A stretch of 64,000 bases of DNA. Origin: Bacteroidia bacterium. Lineage in GTDB: Bacteria; Bacteroidota; Bacteroidia; Bacteroidales; GWA2-32-17. The position numbers were made by a program, and so were the translations under genes. The stretch spans positions 34,238 through 98,237 of the forward strand of contig JACREQ010000102.1 in NCBI GenBank assembly GCA_016218155.1, in the 5' to 3' direction. Positions 55,738-64,000 of the stretch are shown piece after piece. Each line of letters begins with the position of its first letter. The stretch's first letter is position 1. The notes under the pieces were generated by a model, which did not search any database, had not been told where the DNA came from, and was given only the letters and a program-made list of their open reading frames with translations.

Positions 55738-56836
55738 GGTAATTATTAGCGGTGGAGGAACAGGAGGACATATTTTTCCTGCTATTTCTATAGCTAATGC
55801 TTTAAAACAGAAAGATAGCAATACCGAAATACTTTTTGTAGGTGCCGAAGGTAAAATGGAAATGGAAAAAGTACCTGCAGCAGGATATAAAATAATTGGA
55901 TTACCAGTAAGAGGTTTTCAAAGAAAACTAACTTTTCAGAATATTTCCTTTTTCTACAAACTTCTTGTTAGTATTATTAAAGCTAGAAAAATAATAAAAT
56001 CATTTAAACCGGATATAGTCGTTGGTGTTGGTGGCTTTGCTTCAGGTCCAATTTTAAGAGCTGCAACAAGAATGAATATTCCAACACTCATTCAGGAACA
56101 AAATTCATTTGCAGGTGTAACAAATAAGATTCTCGGTAACAAAGTAAATAAAGTCTGTGTTGCATATGACAATATGGAAAGATTCTTTCCGAAAGAAAAA
56201 ATTGTATTTACAGGAAATCCAGTTAGACAAGATCTTATAGACACTACAGGGAAAAAACATGAAGAAGCACTTTTACATTTTGGATTACAAGGAAATAAAA
56301 AAACCATATTAGTTATAGGTGGAAGTTTGGGTGCAAAAACAATTAACAGTAGTATTGAGGCTGGATTGAATAAAATCGCAGATAACAAATTACAACTAAT
56401 ATGGCAAACTGGTAAAGATTACTTTTATAAAGCAAAAGAAAGTGCATCAAAATTTAATAATGATGAAATAAAAGTTGCTGACTTTATTTCAAGAATGGAT
56501 CTTGCATATTCTATTGCAGATGTTGTTATTTCTAGAGCTGGTGCAAGTACAATATCAGAACTTTGCATAGTAAAAAAACCCTCTATTTTAGTTCCATCAC
56601 CAAATGTTGCAGAAGATCATCAGACTAAAAATGCAATGGCATTATTTAAGAATGATGCAGCAATGATGATAACAGATGCAGAAGCTCCAGAGAAATTAGT
56701 TGACGAAGTAATAAAATTACTTAAAGACGAGTTTTTGATAAATGTTTATCGCGATAATTGCGGAAAAATGGCTGTAACCAATTCTGCAGAAAAAATCGCC
56801 AATGAAATAATCTCAATAATAGAATCACATCCTTAA
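55712..56836 (+). CDS. murG: MurG, lipid II synthase
   Basis: A 374-aa GT28 glycosyltransferase adding GlcNAc to lipid I at the cytoplasmic membrane. Motifs: N-terminal SGGGTGGHIFPAISIA (G-loop), VVGVGGFASGPIL, ILVIGGSLGAKTINSS and SRAGASTISELC with the UDP-GlcNAc site. The first ATG (55712) or the one two codons later (55718) could start it; both lie inside ftsW. Confidence 0.96.
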   Translation: MSMQKQNLRVIISGGGTGGHIFPAISIANALKQKDSNTEILFVGAEGKMEMEKVPAAGYKIIGLPVRGFQRKLTFQNISFFYKLLVSIIKARKIIKSFKPDIVVGVGGFASGPILRAATRMNIPTLIQEQNSFAGVTNKILGNKVNKVCVAYDNMERFFPKEKIVFTGNPVRQDLIDTTGKKHEEALLHFGLQGNKKTILVIGGSLGAKTINSSIEAGLNKIADNKLQLIWQTGKDYFYKAKESASKFNNDEIKVADFISRMDLAYSIADVVISRAGASTISELCIVKKPSILVPSPNVAEDHQTKNAMALFKNDAAMMITDAEAPEKLVDEVIKLLKDEFLINVYRDNCGKMAVTNSAEKIANEIISIIESHP

Positions 56837-58215
56837 TGAATCTGAACAATATACATAATGTTTATTTTTTAGGTATTGGCGGCATTGGCATGAGCGCTTT
56901 AGCTAAGTATTTTAAGCTTCGTGGCTGCATTGTAGAAGGATATGACCGCACTCAAACCGAGTTATGTATTGAACTTGAAAAAACTGGGATTAGTATACAT
57001 TATTCTGATAATATTTCATTAATTTCTGATGTATTTAAGGATAGATCGAATAATGAAAATATCTTAGTTATAATTACACCGGCGATTCCACAAAATCACA
57101 CAGAATTAAACTGGTTTAAAAATAACGGTTTTAATATTAAAAAAAGAGCCGAAATTCTTGGTGAAATAACTAAAGAATATTCAACGATTGCTGTAGCTGG
57201 CACACATGGAAAAACAACAATTTCTACATGTATTGCACATATCTATACTCATTCGAAAACAGGTTGTAATGCTTTTTTAGGTGGTATCTCAAAAAATTAT
57301 GAAACAAATTTTCTTCACCAAGAAAATTGTAAAACAGCCATTGTTGAAGCAGATGAATATGATCGGTCGTTTCTTCAACTTACCCCCTCTGCCGCAATAA
57401 TAACAGCAGTTGATGCAGATCATCTGGACATTTACGGAAGTTTCGAAAAAGTAAATGAAGCATTTTCAGACTTCACAAGATGTATTAAAACAAATGGCAA
57501 ACTTTTATATAAAAAAGAAAGTGGATTTGTTCCTCCTGCAATAAATGCAGAAATCGCAACATATTCTGTAAGAGAAAAAGCAGATTGCACTATTTCAAAT
57601 ATAACATTAAACAAAGGATTGTTTACATTCTGTTTAAATACTCCATGGGGTAAAATTGAAAATATTACACCTGGAATTACCGGAATGTTTAACATTGAAA
57701 ATATTGTTGCTGCTGCATCAATCTGTTTATGGGAAGGAATAAAACCAGAAGATATTAAATCGGCATTAGCCACATTTGAAGGGGTAAAAAGACGTTTTGA
57801 TATTCAGGTTTCAAATTCTAAAAATATTTACATTGATGATTATGCACATCATCCCGAGGAGTTAAAAGCATTTATTTCATCAGTAAAAGAAGTGTACCCA
57901 AATAAAAAAGTTACTGGCATTTTCCAACCTCATCTTTTCACTCGTACACGCGATTTTGTTGATGGATTTGCATCATCCTTATCTTTACTTGACGAATTGT
58001 ATTTACTGGATATTTATCCTGCGAGAGAATTACCCATAGAAGGAATAACAAGTAAAATAATACAGAATAAGATAAAAAACACAAAAGTAGTATCGTGCAC
58101 AATTAATGATGTTTTGGAAATAATTTCAAAAAATAAACCTCAGTTACTTTTAACAATGGGAGCTGGTGATATTGATCAATATGTTAACCCCATAAAAAAA
58201 ATAATTTTAAGCTAA
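56836..58215 (+). CDS. murC: UDP-MurNAc:L-alanine ligase MurC
   Basis: A 459-aa Mur ligase starting the stem peptide with L-Ala. N-terminal Rossmann motif FLGIGGIGMSALAKYF, P-loop VAGTHGKTTISTCIAH (about 120-135), EADEYDRSFLQL and DDYAHHPEELKAF. Its start overlaps the last base of murG. Normal length. Confidence 0.97.
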   Translation: MNLNNIHNVYFLGIGGIGMSALAKYFKLRGCIVEGYDRTQTELCIELEKTGISIHYSDNISLISDVFKDRSNNENILVIITPAIPQNHTELNWFKNNGFNIKKRAEILGEITKEYSTIAVAGTHGKTTISTCIAHIYTHSKTGCNAFLGGISKNYETNFLHQENCKTAIVEADEYDRSFLQLTPSAAIITAVDADHLDIYGSFEKVNEAFSDFTRCIKTNGKLLYKKESGFVPPAINAEIATYSVREKADCTISNITLNKGLFTFCLNTPWGKIENITPGITGMFNIENIVAAASICLWEGIKPEDIKSALATFEGVKRRFDIQVSNSKNIYIDDYAHHPEELKAFISSVKEVYPNKKVTGIFQPHLFTRTRDFVDGFASSLSLLDELYLLDIYPARELPIEGITSKIIQNKIKNTKVVSCTINDVLEIISKNKPQLLLTMGAGDIDQYVNPIKKIILS

Positions 58216-58216
58216 T

Positions 58217-59047
58217 ATGAAAAAAGGATTAATCAAAAAAATAATTTCTATTGCAATATGGTCTATATTTATTGCAGTATTGGTTATTTCATTAGGTTTT
58301 TCCAGTTCACAGCTTAAGAAAGTAAAGTGCAAAGAAATCGATATTCAAATTGTTGATACTACAGGTTATAGCTTTGTTGAGGCAAAAGACATAAAGGAAT
58401 TACTTAATCAGAAAGGATTTAAAATTATCGATAACAATGTTGAAGCATTTCCACTAAATAAAATAGAAACTGCATTAACAAATCATCCTTCGGTAAAATC
58501 AGCAGAAGCCTATACTACATTTGATGGGATTTTACATATTGACATTGAACAGAGAAATCCTATACTAAGAATTATAAATGAAAATAACGAAAGCTATTAC
58601 ATAGATAATGAAGGTGCCTTATTTCCTTTATCTGAAAAATATACAGCTCGTGTTTTAGTAGCCAACGGATCAATAAAAGAACCATATAATCTTCATTATA
58701 AAAATAACATTGAGCAAATTAAAGAAAAAGATTCTTTGTTAAATAAATTTATTATAGATGACCTTTTTGCATTAGCAAAATTCATAAAATCAAATGACTT
58801 TTATAATTCATTAATTGAACAAATATATATTAATTCAAACAATGAAATTGAATTAGTTCCAAAAATCGGAAGATTTACAATATTATTAGGAAACACAGAC
58901 GACCTTAAAGATAAATTTGAAAACTTGAAAGCATTTATTCAAATTGGATTATCGCGAGAAGGTTGGGATAAATATGAAACAATAAATATAAAATATAAAA
59001 ACCAAGTAGTCTGCACTAAAAAGATTGATTATGAACCAACTGAATGA
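58217..59047 (+). CDS. ftsQ: FtsQ/DivIB-like division protein
   Basis: A 276-aa bitopic membrane protein: short basic cytoplasmic tail, one helix (about 10-29, ISIAIWSIFIAVLVISLGF), then a periplasmic region with a POTRA-like part (about 38-110) that includes LTNHPSVKSAEAYTTFDGIL and IEQRNPILRIIN, followed by the beta domain. Sequence is diverged, but position between murC and ftsA and the topology identify it. It recruits FtsL and the septal synthase. Confidence 0.9.
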   Translation: MKKGLIKKIISIAIWSIFIAVLVISLGFSSSQLKKVKCKEIDIQIVDTTGYSFVEAKDIKELLNQKGFKIIDNNVEAFPLNKIETALTNHPSVKSAEAYTTFDGILHIDIEQRNPILRIINENNESYYIDNEGALFPLSEKYTARVLVANGSIKEPYNLHYKNNIEQIKEKDSLLNKFIIDDLFALAKFIKSNDFYNSLIEQIYINSNNEIELVPKIGRFTILLGNTDDLKDKFENLKAFIQIGLSREGWDKYETINIKYKNQVVCTKKIDYEPTE

Positions 59048-60404
59048 CATTATTTCGGCTATTGACATTGGAACAACAAAAATTGTTGCTATCATTGGCA
59101 AAAAAGAAATCGACGGCAAATTTCGAATTCTGGGAATTGGCAAAGCTCCATCAAAAGGCGTTAAACGTGGAAACGTATTAAACATCGAAGAAACTGTAAA
59201 CAGTATCAAAGCTGCTGTTGAAATTGCAGAACAAAAAGCACAAATAAAAGTAACTGATGTTTACGTTGGTATTGCCGGTCAGAATATTAAATGTATAAGA
59301 AACTCAGGATATGTAAACAGACCAAGTTACGATCAGGAAATCACTGCCGAGGATGTTGACTTTTTAACACAAGACCAATATAGAATAGGGTTGGAACCTG
59401 GCGAAGAAATAATTCATGTACTTCCACAAAGCTATTCTGTAGATGGAGAAAATGGTGTTAAACCGATTGGAATTTGCGGTAAACGTCTTGAAGGTAACTT
59501 TCACATTGTTATAGGCAAAACAATGAATATTAAAAATCTTAAACGTTGCGTTGAAAGAGCGGGGTTAAGATTAAAAAGTTTGGTACTTGAGCCACTTGCA
59601 TCATCATCTGCTGTTTTAACAGAAGATGAAAAAGAAGCTGGTGTAGCACTTATTGACATTGGTGGTGGCACAACTGACCTTGCAATTTATTACGAAGGAA
59701 CAATAAGTCACACAGCAGTTGTACCATTTGGTGGAAATGTTTTAACAAGCGATGTAAAATCTGCTTATAATATTCTGGAAAGACATGCTGAAGAACTTAA
59801 AATGCAATTTGGTTCTGCACTTGCAGAAGCAACTGGTGATGATGAAATAGTTACTGTGCCTGGTGTTAGTGGAAGAAATGCCAAAGAAATAAGCCAGAAA
59901 AGTCTTGCAAATGTTTTACAGGCAAGAATGGAAGAAATTATTGGAGCAATAGAATTTCAAATCGAAAATTCTGGCTATGCAGATCGACTAGGTGCAGGCA
60001 TAGTGCTCACAGGTGGTGGTGCTTTGTTAAAGAACCTTCCTCAACTTGTTTCTTTTAAAACAGGTCACGAAATCAGAATTGGTTACCCTATTCAATATTT
60101 AACATCTGACGTAAAAGAAGATGTAAATTCTCCTATGTACTCTACTAGTGTTGGTCTTATGATGATCGGTGAGGAAGAAATGAGAAAAAGTGGAACTCCG
60201 TCATTTGCAGAACCAATTGTTGAAGAAAAAGTTGTAGAAGCAAAAGTAAAACCTGATCTTTTCTTTGATGAAGAAGAAGAAATTGAACCTCCAAAAAAGA
60301 AAGAAAAAGTAAAAAAAGAATCTAAAATTTCATCCGGAAAAAATAAATTATTTGAAAAGCTTTCGTCACTATTTGATGATACTGACACAAAAATCAACGA
60401 ATAA
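59025..60404 (+). CDS. ftsA: FtsA, FtsZ membrane tether
   Basis: A 459-aa actin-like ATPase. Phosphate-1 loop SAIDIGTTKIVAIIG, the phosphate-2 loop VALIDIGGGTTDLAIY and adenosine motif GIVLTGGGALLKNL are present, along with the 1C subdomain. The C-terminal extension (about 395-459) is Glu/Lys-rich and ends in an amphipathic-looking segment KLFEKLSSLFDD, the membrane-targeting helix of the family. The ATG at 59031 (two codons in) is an equally good start. It overlaps the end of ftsQ by 23 bp. Confidence 0.96.
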   Translation: MIMNQLNDIISAIDIGTTKIVAIIGKKEIDGKFRILGIGKAPSKGVKRGNVLNIEETVNSIKAAVEIAEQKAQIKVTDVYVGIAGQNIKCIRNSGYVNRPSYDQEITAEDVDFLTQDQYRIGLEPGEEIIHVLPQSYSVDGENGVKPIGICGKRLEGNFHIVIGKTMNIKNLKRCVERAGLRLKSLVLEPLASSSAVLTEDEKEAGVALIDIGGGTTDLAIYYEGTISHTAVVPFGGNVLTSDVKSAYNILERHAEELKMQFGSALAEATGDDEIVTVPGVSGRNAKEISQKSLANVLQARMEEIIGAIEFQIENSGYADRLGAGIVLTGGGALLKNLPQLVSFKTGHEIRIGYPIQYLTSDVKEDVNSPMYSTSVGLMMIGEEEMRKSGTPSFAEPIVEEKVVEAKVKPDLFFDEEEEIEPPKKKEKVKKESKISSGKNKLFEKLSSLFDDTDTKINE

Positions 60405-60430
60405 ATTAAAAACCCTAAAACCAAATTAAT

Positions 60431-61804
60431 ATGAATGAAGAAGATTTATTAAAATTCGGATTCGCAACCCAAAGACCTTCTATAATAAAGGTACTAGGAG
60501 TTGGCGGAGGTGGCAGCAATGCTGTTAACCATATGTTTATTCAAGGTATTCGCGATGTGGACTTTGTTGTTTGTAACACAGACGTGCAGGCACTGGCAAA
60601 AAGTCCGGTTACTAACAAAATACAGCTTGGACAAACATTAACAGAAGGACTAGGTGCCGGTAACTTACCGGAACAAGGAAAACAAGCTGCAATTGAAAGC
60701 TTAAACGAAATAAACAGTTTGCTTTCTGATAATACAAGAATGGTATTTATTACTGCTGGAATGGGTGGAGGAACCGGAACAGGAGCTGCTCCTGTAATTG
60801 CAAAAGCAGCAAAAGAATTAGGTTTGCTAACCGTTGCCATTGTAACAATTCCATTCAGATTTGAAGGTCCACGCAGATTTAATCAGGCAATTGAAGGATT
60901 ACGTGAATTAAAAGAACATGTTGATTCATTACTTGTTATAAACAATGAGAAATTACGAGAAATTTATGGTGACCTTCCTGTTTCAGAAGCTTTTGCAAAA
61001 GCAGATGATGTTTTAACAATAGGCGCACGTGGAATTGCAGAAGTAATAACCGTTCCAGGTCATGTAAACGTTGACTTTGCAGATGTTAGAACAGTTATGA
61101 GTAACAGTGGTGTAGCGATAATGGGAACAGGTTTTGCAGAAGGGGAAAATCGTGCACTTGAAGCTATTAAAAAAGCTCTTGCATCACCTCTTCTAAATAA
61201 TAATGAAATTCGCGGTGCTAAAAACATTCTGCTAAATATTACTTCAGGAGAAAGTGAAGTTACTATGGATGAAATCGGACAAATAAGTGATTTCGTACAA
61301 GATGCTGCAGGATCAAAAGCAGACATGATTCTAGGTAGTTGTAAAGACTCATCACTTGGAAATAAAATTTCTGTAACAATTATTGCAACCGGTTTCAGCT
61401 CATCTTCTATTCCGGAACTTGGTTCAGCACCAAAAGAAAAAACTAAGAATGTGCTTAACCAAACTATTGAAGAGCCAAAAGCTGTTAACCAATCTATATC
61501 TCAAAAATCAATTGAATTTGAGATTAAACCTAAACAAACTGAATCTAAAGCTGAATTAAATATCGAGACAAAGCCGGAAACTTCATTAACAAATAATGAC
61601 AAGAAAAATATTTTAACTGATTTAAGCAATTCCGAGCAAGTAGATCAGCTTGAGAATATCCCGGCATATATGAGAAAACAAATTACAGTTGAAGATAAGA
61701 ATTATTCAGCTTCTACTGATAAATCAAATTATACCATTTCAAAAAATGCAAATGGTATTCAACTAAAAGAGAATAATCCATATTTACATGATAACGTTGA
61801 TTAA
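60431..61804 (+). CDS. ftsZ: Cell division tubulin homologue FtsZ
   Basis: A 457-aa GTPase that polymerises into the Z-ring. N-terminal VLGVGGGGSNAVNHM, tubulin signature GGGTGTGAAPVIAKAA, and the T7 synergy loop NVDFADVRTVM are intact. After a ~80-residue linker rich in Lys, Glu and Asn comes the conserved C-terminal peptide ENIPAYMRKQI (about 413-423), here followed by some 30 more residues rather than ending the protein, which is common in Bacteroidota. Confidence 0.98.
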   Translation: MNEEDLLKFGFATQRPSIIKVLGVGGGGSNAVNHMFIQGIRDVDFVVCNTDVQALAKSPVTNKIQLGQTLTEGLGAGNLPEQGKQAAIESLNEINSLLSDNTRMVFITAGMGGGTGTGAAPVIAKAAKELGLLTVAIVTIPFRFEGPRRFNQAIEGLRELKEHVDSLLVINNEKLREIYGDLPVSEAFAKADDVLTIGARGIAEVITVPGHVNVDFADVRTVMSNSGVAIMGTGFAEGENRALEAIKKALASPLLNNNEIRGAKNILLNITSGESEVTMDEIGQISDFVQDAAGSKADMILGSCKDSSLGNKISVTIIATGFSSSSIPELGSAPKEKTKNVLNQTIEEPKAVNQSISQKSIEFEIKPKQTESKAELNIETKPETSLTNNDKKNILTDLSNSEQVDQLENIPAYMRKQITVEDKNYSASTDKSNYTISKNANGIQLKENNPYLHDNVD

Positions 61805-61815
61805 ATAAAAAAACT

Positions 61816-62268
61816 ATGTCACTATTTGATCAGATAAGTAACGATATTAAAGCTGCTATGCTTGCACGTGAAAGCGGAAAACTTGAGGCTTTAAGAAGCA
61901 TAAAAGCAGCTATGCTTTTAGCCAAAACAGAAGGTGCTAATTCAGAAATCAGTCATGAAAAAGAACTTTCTATTATTCAAAAACTTTTTAAACAGAGAAA
62001 AGAATCTGCAGAAATTTACACTAAAAATAATCGTCAGGAATTAGCAGATAAAGAATTATTTGAAGCTGGAATAATAGAACAGTATCTGCCAAAACCACCT
62101 TCTGACGAAGAAATTACAACTATTTTAAAAGAAATTATAGAACAAACCGGAGCAAAATCACCTGCCGAAATGGGGAAAGTTATGGGAGTTGCTACAAAAA
62201 GATTTGCCGGTACTGTTGATGGAAAAATAATTTCTGAAAAAGTAAAACAATTACTTTCAAACTCTTAG
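61816..62268 (+). CDS. GatB/YqeY domain-containing protein
   Basis: A 150-aa protein of the YqeY family, similar to the C-terminal tRNA-binding tail domain of GatB. Typical segments: MLARESGKLEALRSIKAAM, ELFEAGIIEQYLPKPPSDEE and GKVMGVATKRFAGTVDGKI. No amidotransferase catalytic domain is present; a tRNA-related role is assumed from the fold. It closes the dcw transcription unit, 11 nt after ftsZ and before a terminator, a position it often holds in Bacteroidota. Confidence 0.93.
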   Translation: MSLFDQISNDIKAAMLARESGKLEALRSIKAAMLLAKTEGANSEISHEKELSIIQKLFKQRKESAEIYTKNNRQELADKELFEAGIIEQYLPKPPSDEEITTILKEIIEQTGAKSPAEMGKVMGVATKRFAGTVDGKIISEKVKQLLSNS

Positions 62269-62306
62269 AACATTTTTTAGGGTTTCATTCTGTTGGTTTT
62301 TAGGGT

Positions 62307-62340
62307 AGCCCCGGTTGTAATGACCGGGGCTTGGTTTTTA
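62307..62340 (+). terminator. Terminator of the dcw operon
   Basis: The GC-rich 9-bp stem AGCCCCGGT / ACCGGGGCT with a 7-nt loop is followed by TGGTTTTT, 38 nt after the yqeY-like stop. Confidence 0.88.
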
Positions 62341-62435
62341 AAATAACACTTAAATAAACAGTTTTGGGTAAATTTATTTCATTAAACAAAATTCTGTTTA
62401 TCTTAGCAAAATAATAACCGATAAAACCATAAAAT

Positions 62436-64000
62436 ATGGTTAATTCTTCATACGTTAAAATTCCTGGTTTCAATATTGGTCTACTAAATGTAATTCTTTT
62501 TGCATTGTGTTTCATACTGTACGGAAATACAATTCCAAATCATTATTCATTAGACGACGAATTAGTTTCATATAACAATAAACGTATTGAAGGTGGAATA
62601 AAAGCAATACCAGGTATCTGGTCAACATTTTATTCAGAAGGAAAATTAAGATATGAATACAGACCTGTAGTAAAAACATCATTTGCTCTCGAATATCAGC
62701 TTTTCAAACAAAATCCACATGTAAGTCATTTTATTAATATATTGTTATACGCTTTAACAGTTTTAGTTCTTTTCAAAATTCTACAAAAACTTTTTTCTTC
62801 TTATAGCCCATTACTTGCTTTTTTTGCAGTTGTATTATTTACCCTGCATCCAGTACATACAGAAGTAGTGGCATCTTTAAAAAACCGCGATGAATTACTC
62901 AGTTTTCTTGGTTGTGTGATTTCATTATTTTTTATAATGAGATATGCAGATACTTCCAAAATAAAATTCATATTATTTGCCTTAATCTCATATATTCTTG
63001 CTTATCTCTCAAAATCGAGCGCAATTGTATTTGTTGCAATAATTCCTTTAGTATTGTATTTTTATGGAAAAACATCAATTAAAAAAATCGGATTAATCTT
63101 TTTGATTATACTGATTGCTATGTTTGCTGCCCGCTTTGTTCCAAAAGCAATATTACCGGCACCAAACAGAGATGTATTTTTCTTCGAAAATCCATTGTAT
63201 TTTTATAATGCACTTCAATATAAAATTCCTATGGGATTTTTATCTTTATTATTTTATATAAAAATTTTACTATTCCCACATCCATTGGTTTTTTATTATG
63301 GGTATAATATGATTCCAATAGTTTCGGTAACAAATATGTGGGTTATTATTTCTATTGTTATATATCTGACTCTTTTTATTTACAGCATTTTTGGAATTAA
63401 AAAAAGGACAGTTTTGTCATTTGCAATTTTATATTTTCTGATTACTATTTCCTTGTTCTCTAATTTGTTTAAACCTGCTATGGGTATTGTGGCGGAGAGA
63501 TATGTTTATGCTGCATCATTGGGATTTTGTCTGGCTATTGCATATTTATTTATGAAAATAACAAATCTTACAATTGTTAAAGAAAGAATCTCTAGAAGGG
63601 ATTGGATAAAAATTTTAATTCCCATCTTGATAATCGGAATCCCCTACTCTGCTAAAACAATTTCACGAAATCCGGATTGGAATACACATATGTCATTATA
63701 TAGGCACGATATAAAATACCTTAAAAATTCGGCAAAAGCAAATGCGCTAATCGCAACACAAATTATTGGTGAAGCAAATGACTGCCTGAATCGTGGAGAA
63801 ATGCCTTCTAACTTGCGAGAAAAAGCAGATTCCAGTATAATGTTTTATGAGAAATCTATTAAGGTTATGCCATCATATTATACAAGTTATAACAATATAG
63901 GCAATGTATATGTTAACCTGATGGTTCCTTTTGAACAGGACTCATTAAAAAGAAACGAACTTTATTATAAAGCCAATGTTAATTTTCGCAAAGCTTTAAA
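62436..64000 (+). CDS. TMTC-like polytopic membrane protein with TPRs (partial)
   Basis: The ATG at 62436 opens a frame that stays open to the right edge (521 codons seen). About ten membrane helices fill residues 10-400. The first loop has an acidic pair YSLDDELV, as in GT-C/PMT-like glycosyltransferases, and LHPVHTEVVASLKNRDELLS in the second loop is the hallmark of the TMTC/DUF1736 family (O-mannosyltransferase-like, with C-terminal TPRs). A TPR-like region begins near residue 445 (YYTSYNNIGNVYVNLM). A lipid-linked sugar transfer role is inferred from the family. The C-terminus is missing. Confidence 0.8.
   Translation, partial: MVNSSYVKIPGFNIGLLNVILFALCFILYGNTIPNHYSLDDELVSYNNKRIEGGIKAIPGIWSTFYSEGKLRYEYRPVVKTSFALEYQLFKQNPHVSHFINILLYALTVLVLFKILQKLFSSYSPLLAFFAVVLFTLHPVHTEVVASLKNRDELLSFLGCVISLFFIMRYADTSKIKFILFALISYILAYLSKSSAIVFVAIIPLVLYFYGKTSIKKIGLIFLIILIAMFAARFVPKAILPAPNRDVFFFENPLYFYNALQYKIPMGFLSLLFYIKILLFPHPLVFYYGYNMIPIVSVTNMWVIISIVIYLTLFIYSIFGIKKRTVLSFAILYFLITISLFSNLFKPAMGIVAERYVYAASLGFCLAIAYLFMKITNLTIVKERISRRDWIKILIPILIIGIPYSAKTISRNPDWNTHMSLYRHDIKYLKNSAKANALIATQIIGEANDCLNRGEMPSNLREKADSSIMFYEKSIKVMPSYYTSYNNIGNVYVNLMVPFEQDSLKRNELYYKANVNFRKAL

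Overview
The window comes from the chromosome of a low-GC member of the Bacteroidota, probably a Bacteroidales/Marinilabiliales-like anaerobe. Supporting signs are type IX secretion (T9SS) sorting tails of both kinds, promoters of the TTTG / TAnnTTTG type, start codons without clear Shine-Dalgarno sites, an S46 dipeptidyl-peptidase, a LytS/LytTR pair, a MarC protein, an apparently pyrophosphate-dependent phosphofructokinase, a B12-dependent ribonucleotide reductase, and a division/cell-wall (dcw) cluster in Bacteroidota order.

Layout. 1-2949 is a minus-strand signalling operon (TPR histidine kinase, LytTR regulator, start of a propeller-type sensor). 3218-10666 holds three secreted proteins: a GEVED/T9SS protein, a very long chaperone-of-endosialidase protein and its translationally coupled partner. 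10737-13293 is a TPR sensor kinase whose 3' end overlaps a convergent LuxR-type regulator. 13355-19046 holds marC, an extragenic palindrome, an S46 peptidase, rlmN and an unknown secreted protein. 19266-23881 holds a large propeller/cyclase/HD fusion divergent from a tandem universal stress protein.

23938-30838 is the selenocysteine island. It contains tRNA-Sec (anticodon UCA), selA and selB in one minus-strand operon. Immediately upstream, on the same strand, is a CUB/P-domain/PKD/CHU_C surface protein whose reading frame is intact except for one in-frame TGA (30689-30691, codon 50). That TGA follows a Cys codon, and a 7-bp hairpin with a GCCU loop starts 11 nt downstream, which fits the bacterial SECIS pattern. 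I read this as a probable exported selenoprotein with an H-A-H-N-C-U motif, and it is the main discovery candidate here. A conventional gene call loses the first 79 codons, including the signal peptide.

31411-46377 holds nrdJ, a 46-codon gene with a structured upstream region and its own terminator, two tandem paralogues of an unknown secreted family, an M48 protease operon with two tandem paralogous envelope proteins, kbl, pfp and a glsA/glsB-like aminolipid pair. 46610-62268 is the dcw cluster (mraZ-rsmH-ftsL-ftsI-murE-mraY-murD-ftsW-murG-murC-ftsQ-ftsA-ftsZ-yqeY), with MraZ operator repeats in front and a strong terminator behind. The window ends inside a TMTC-like membrane protein with TPRs.
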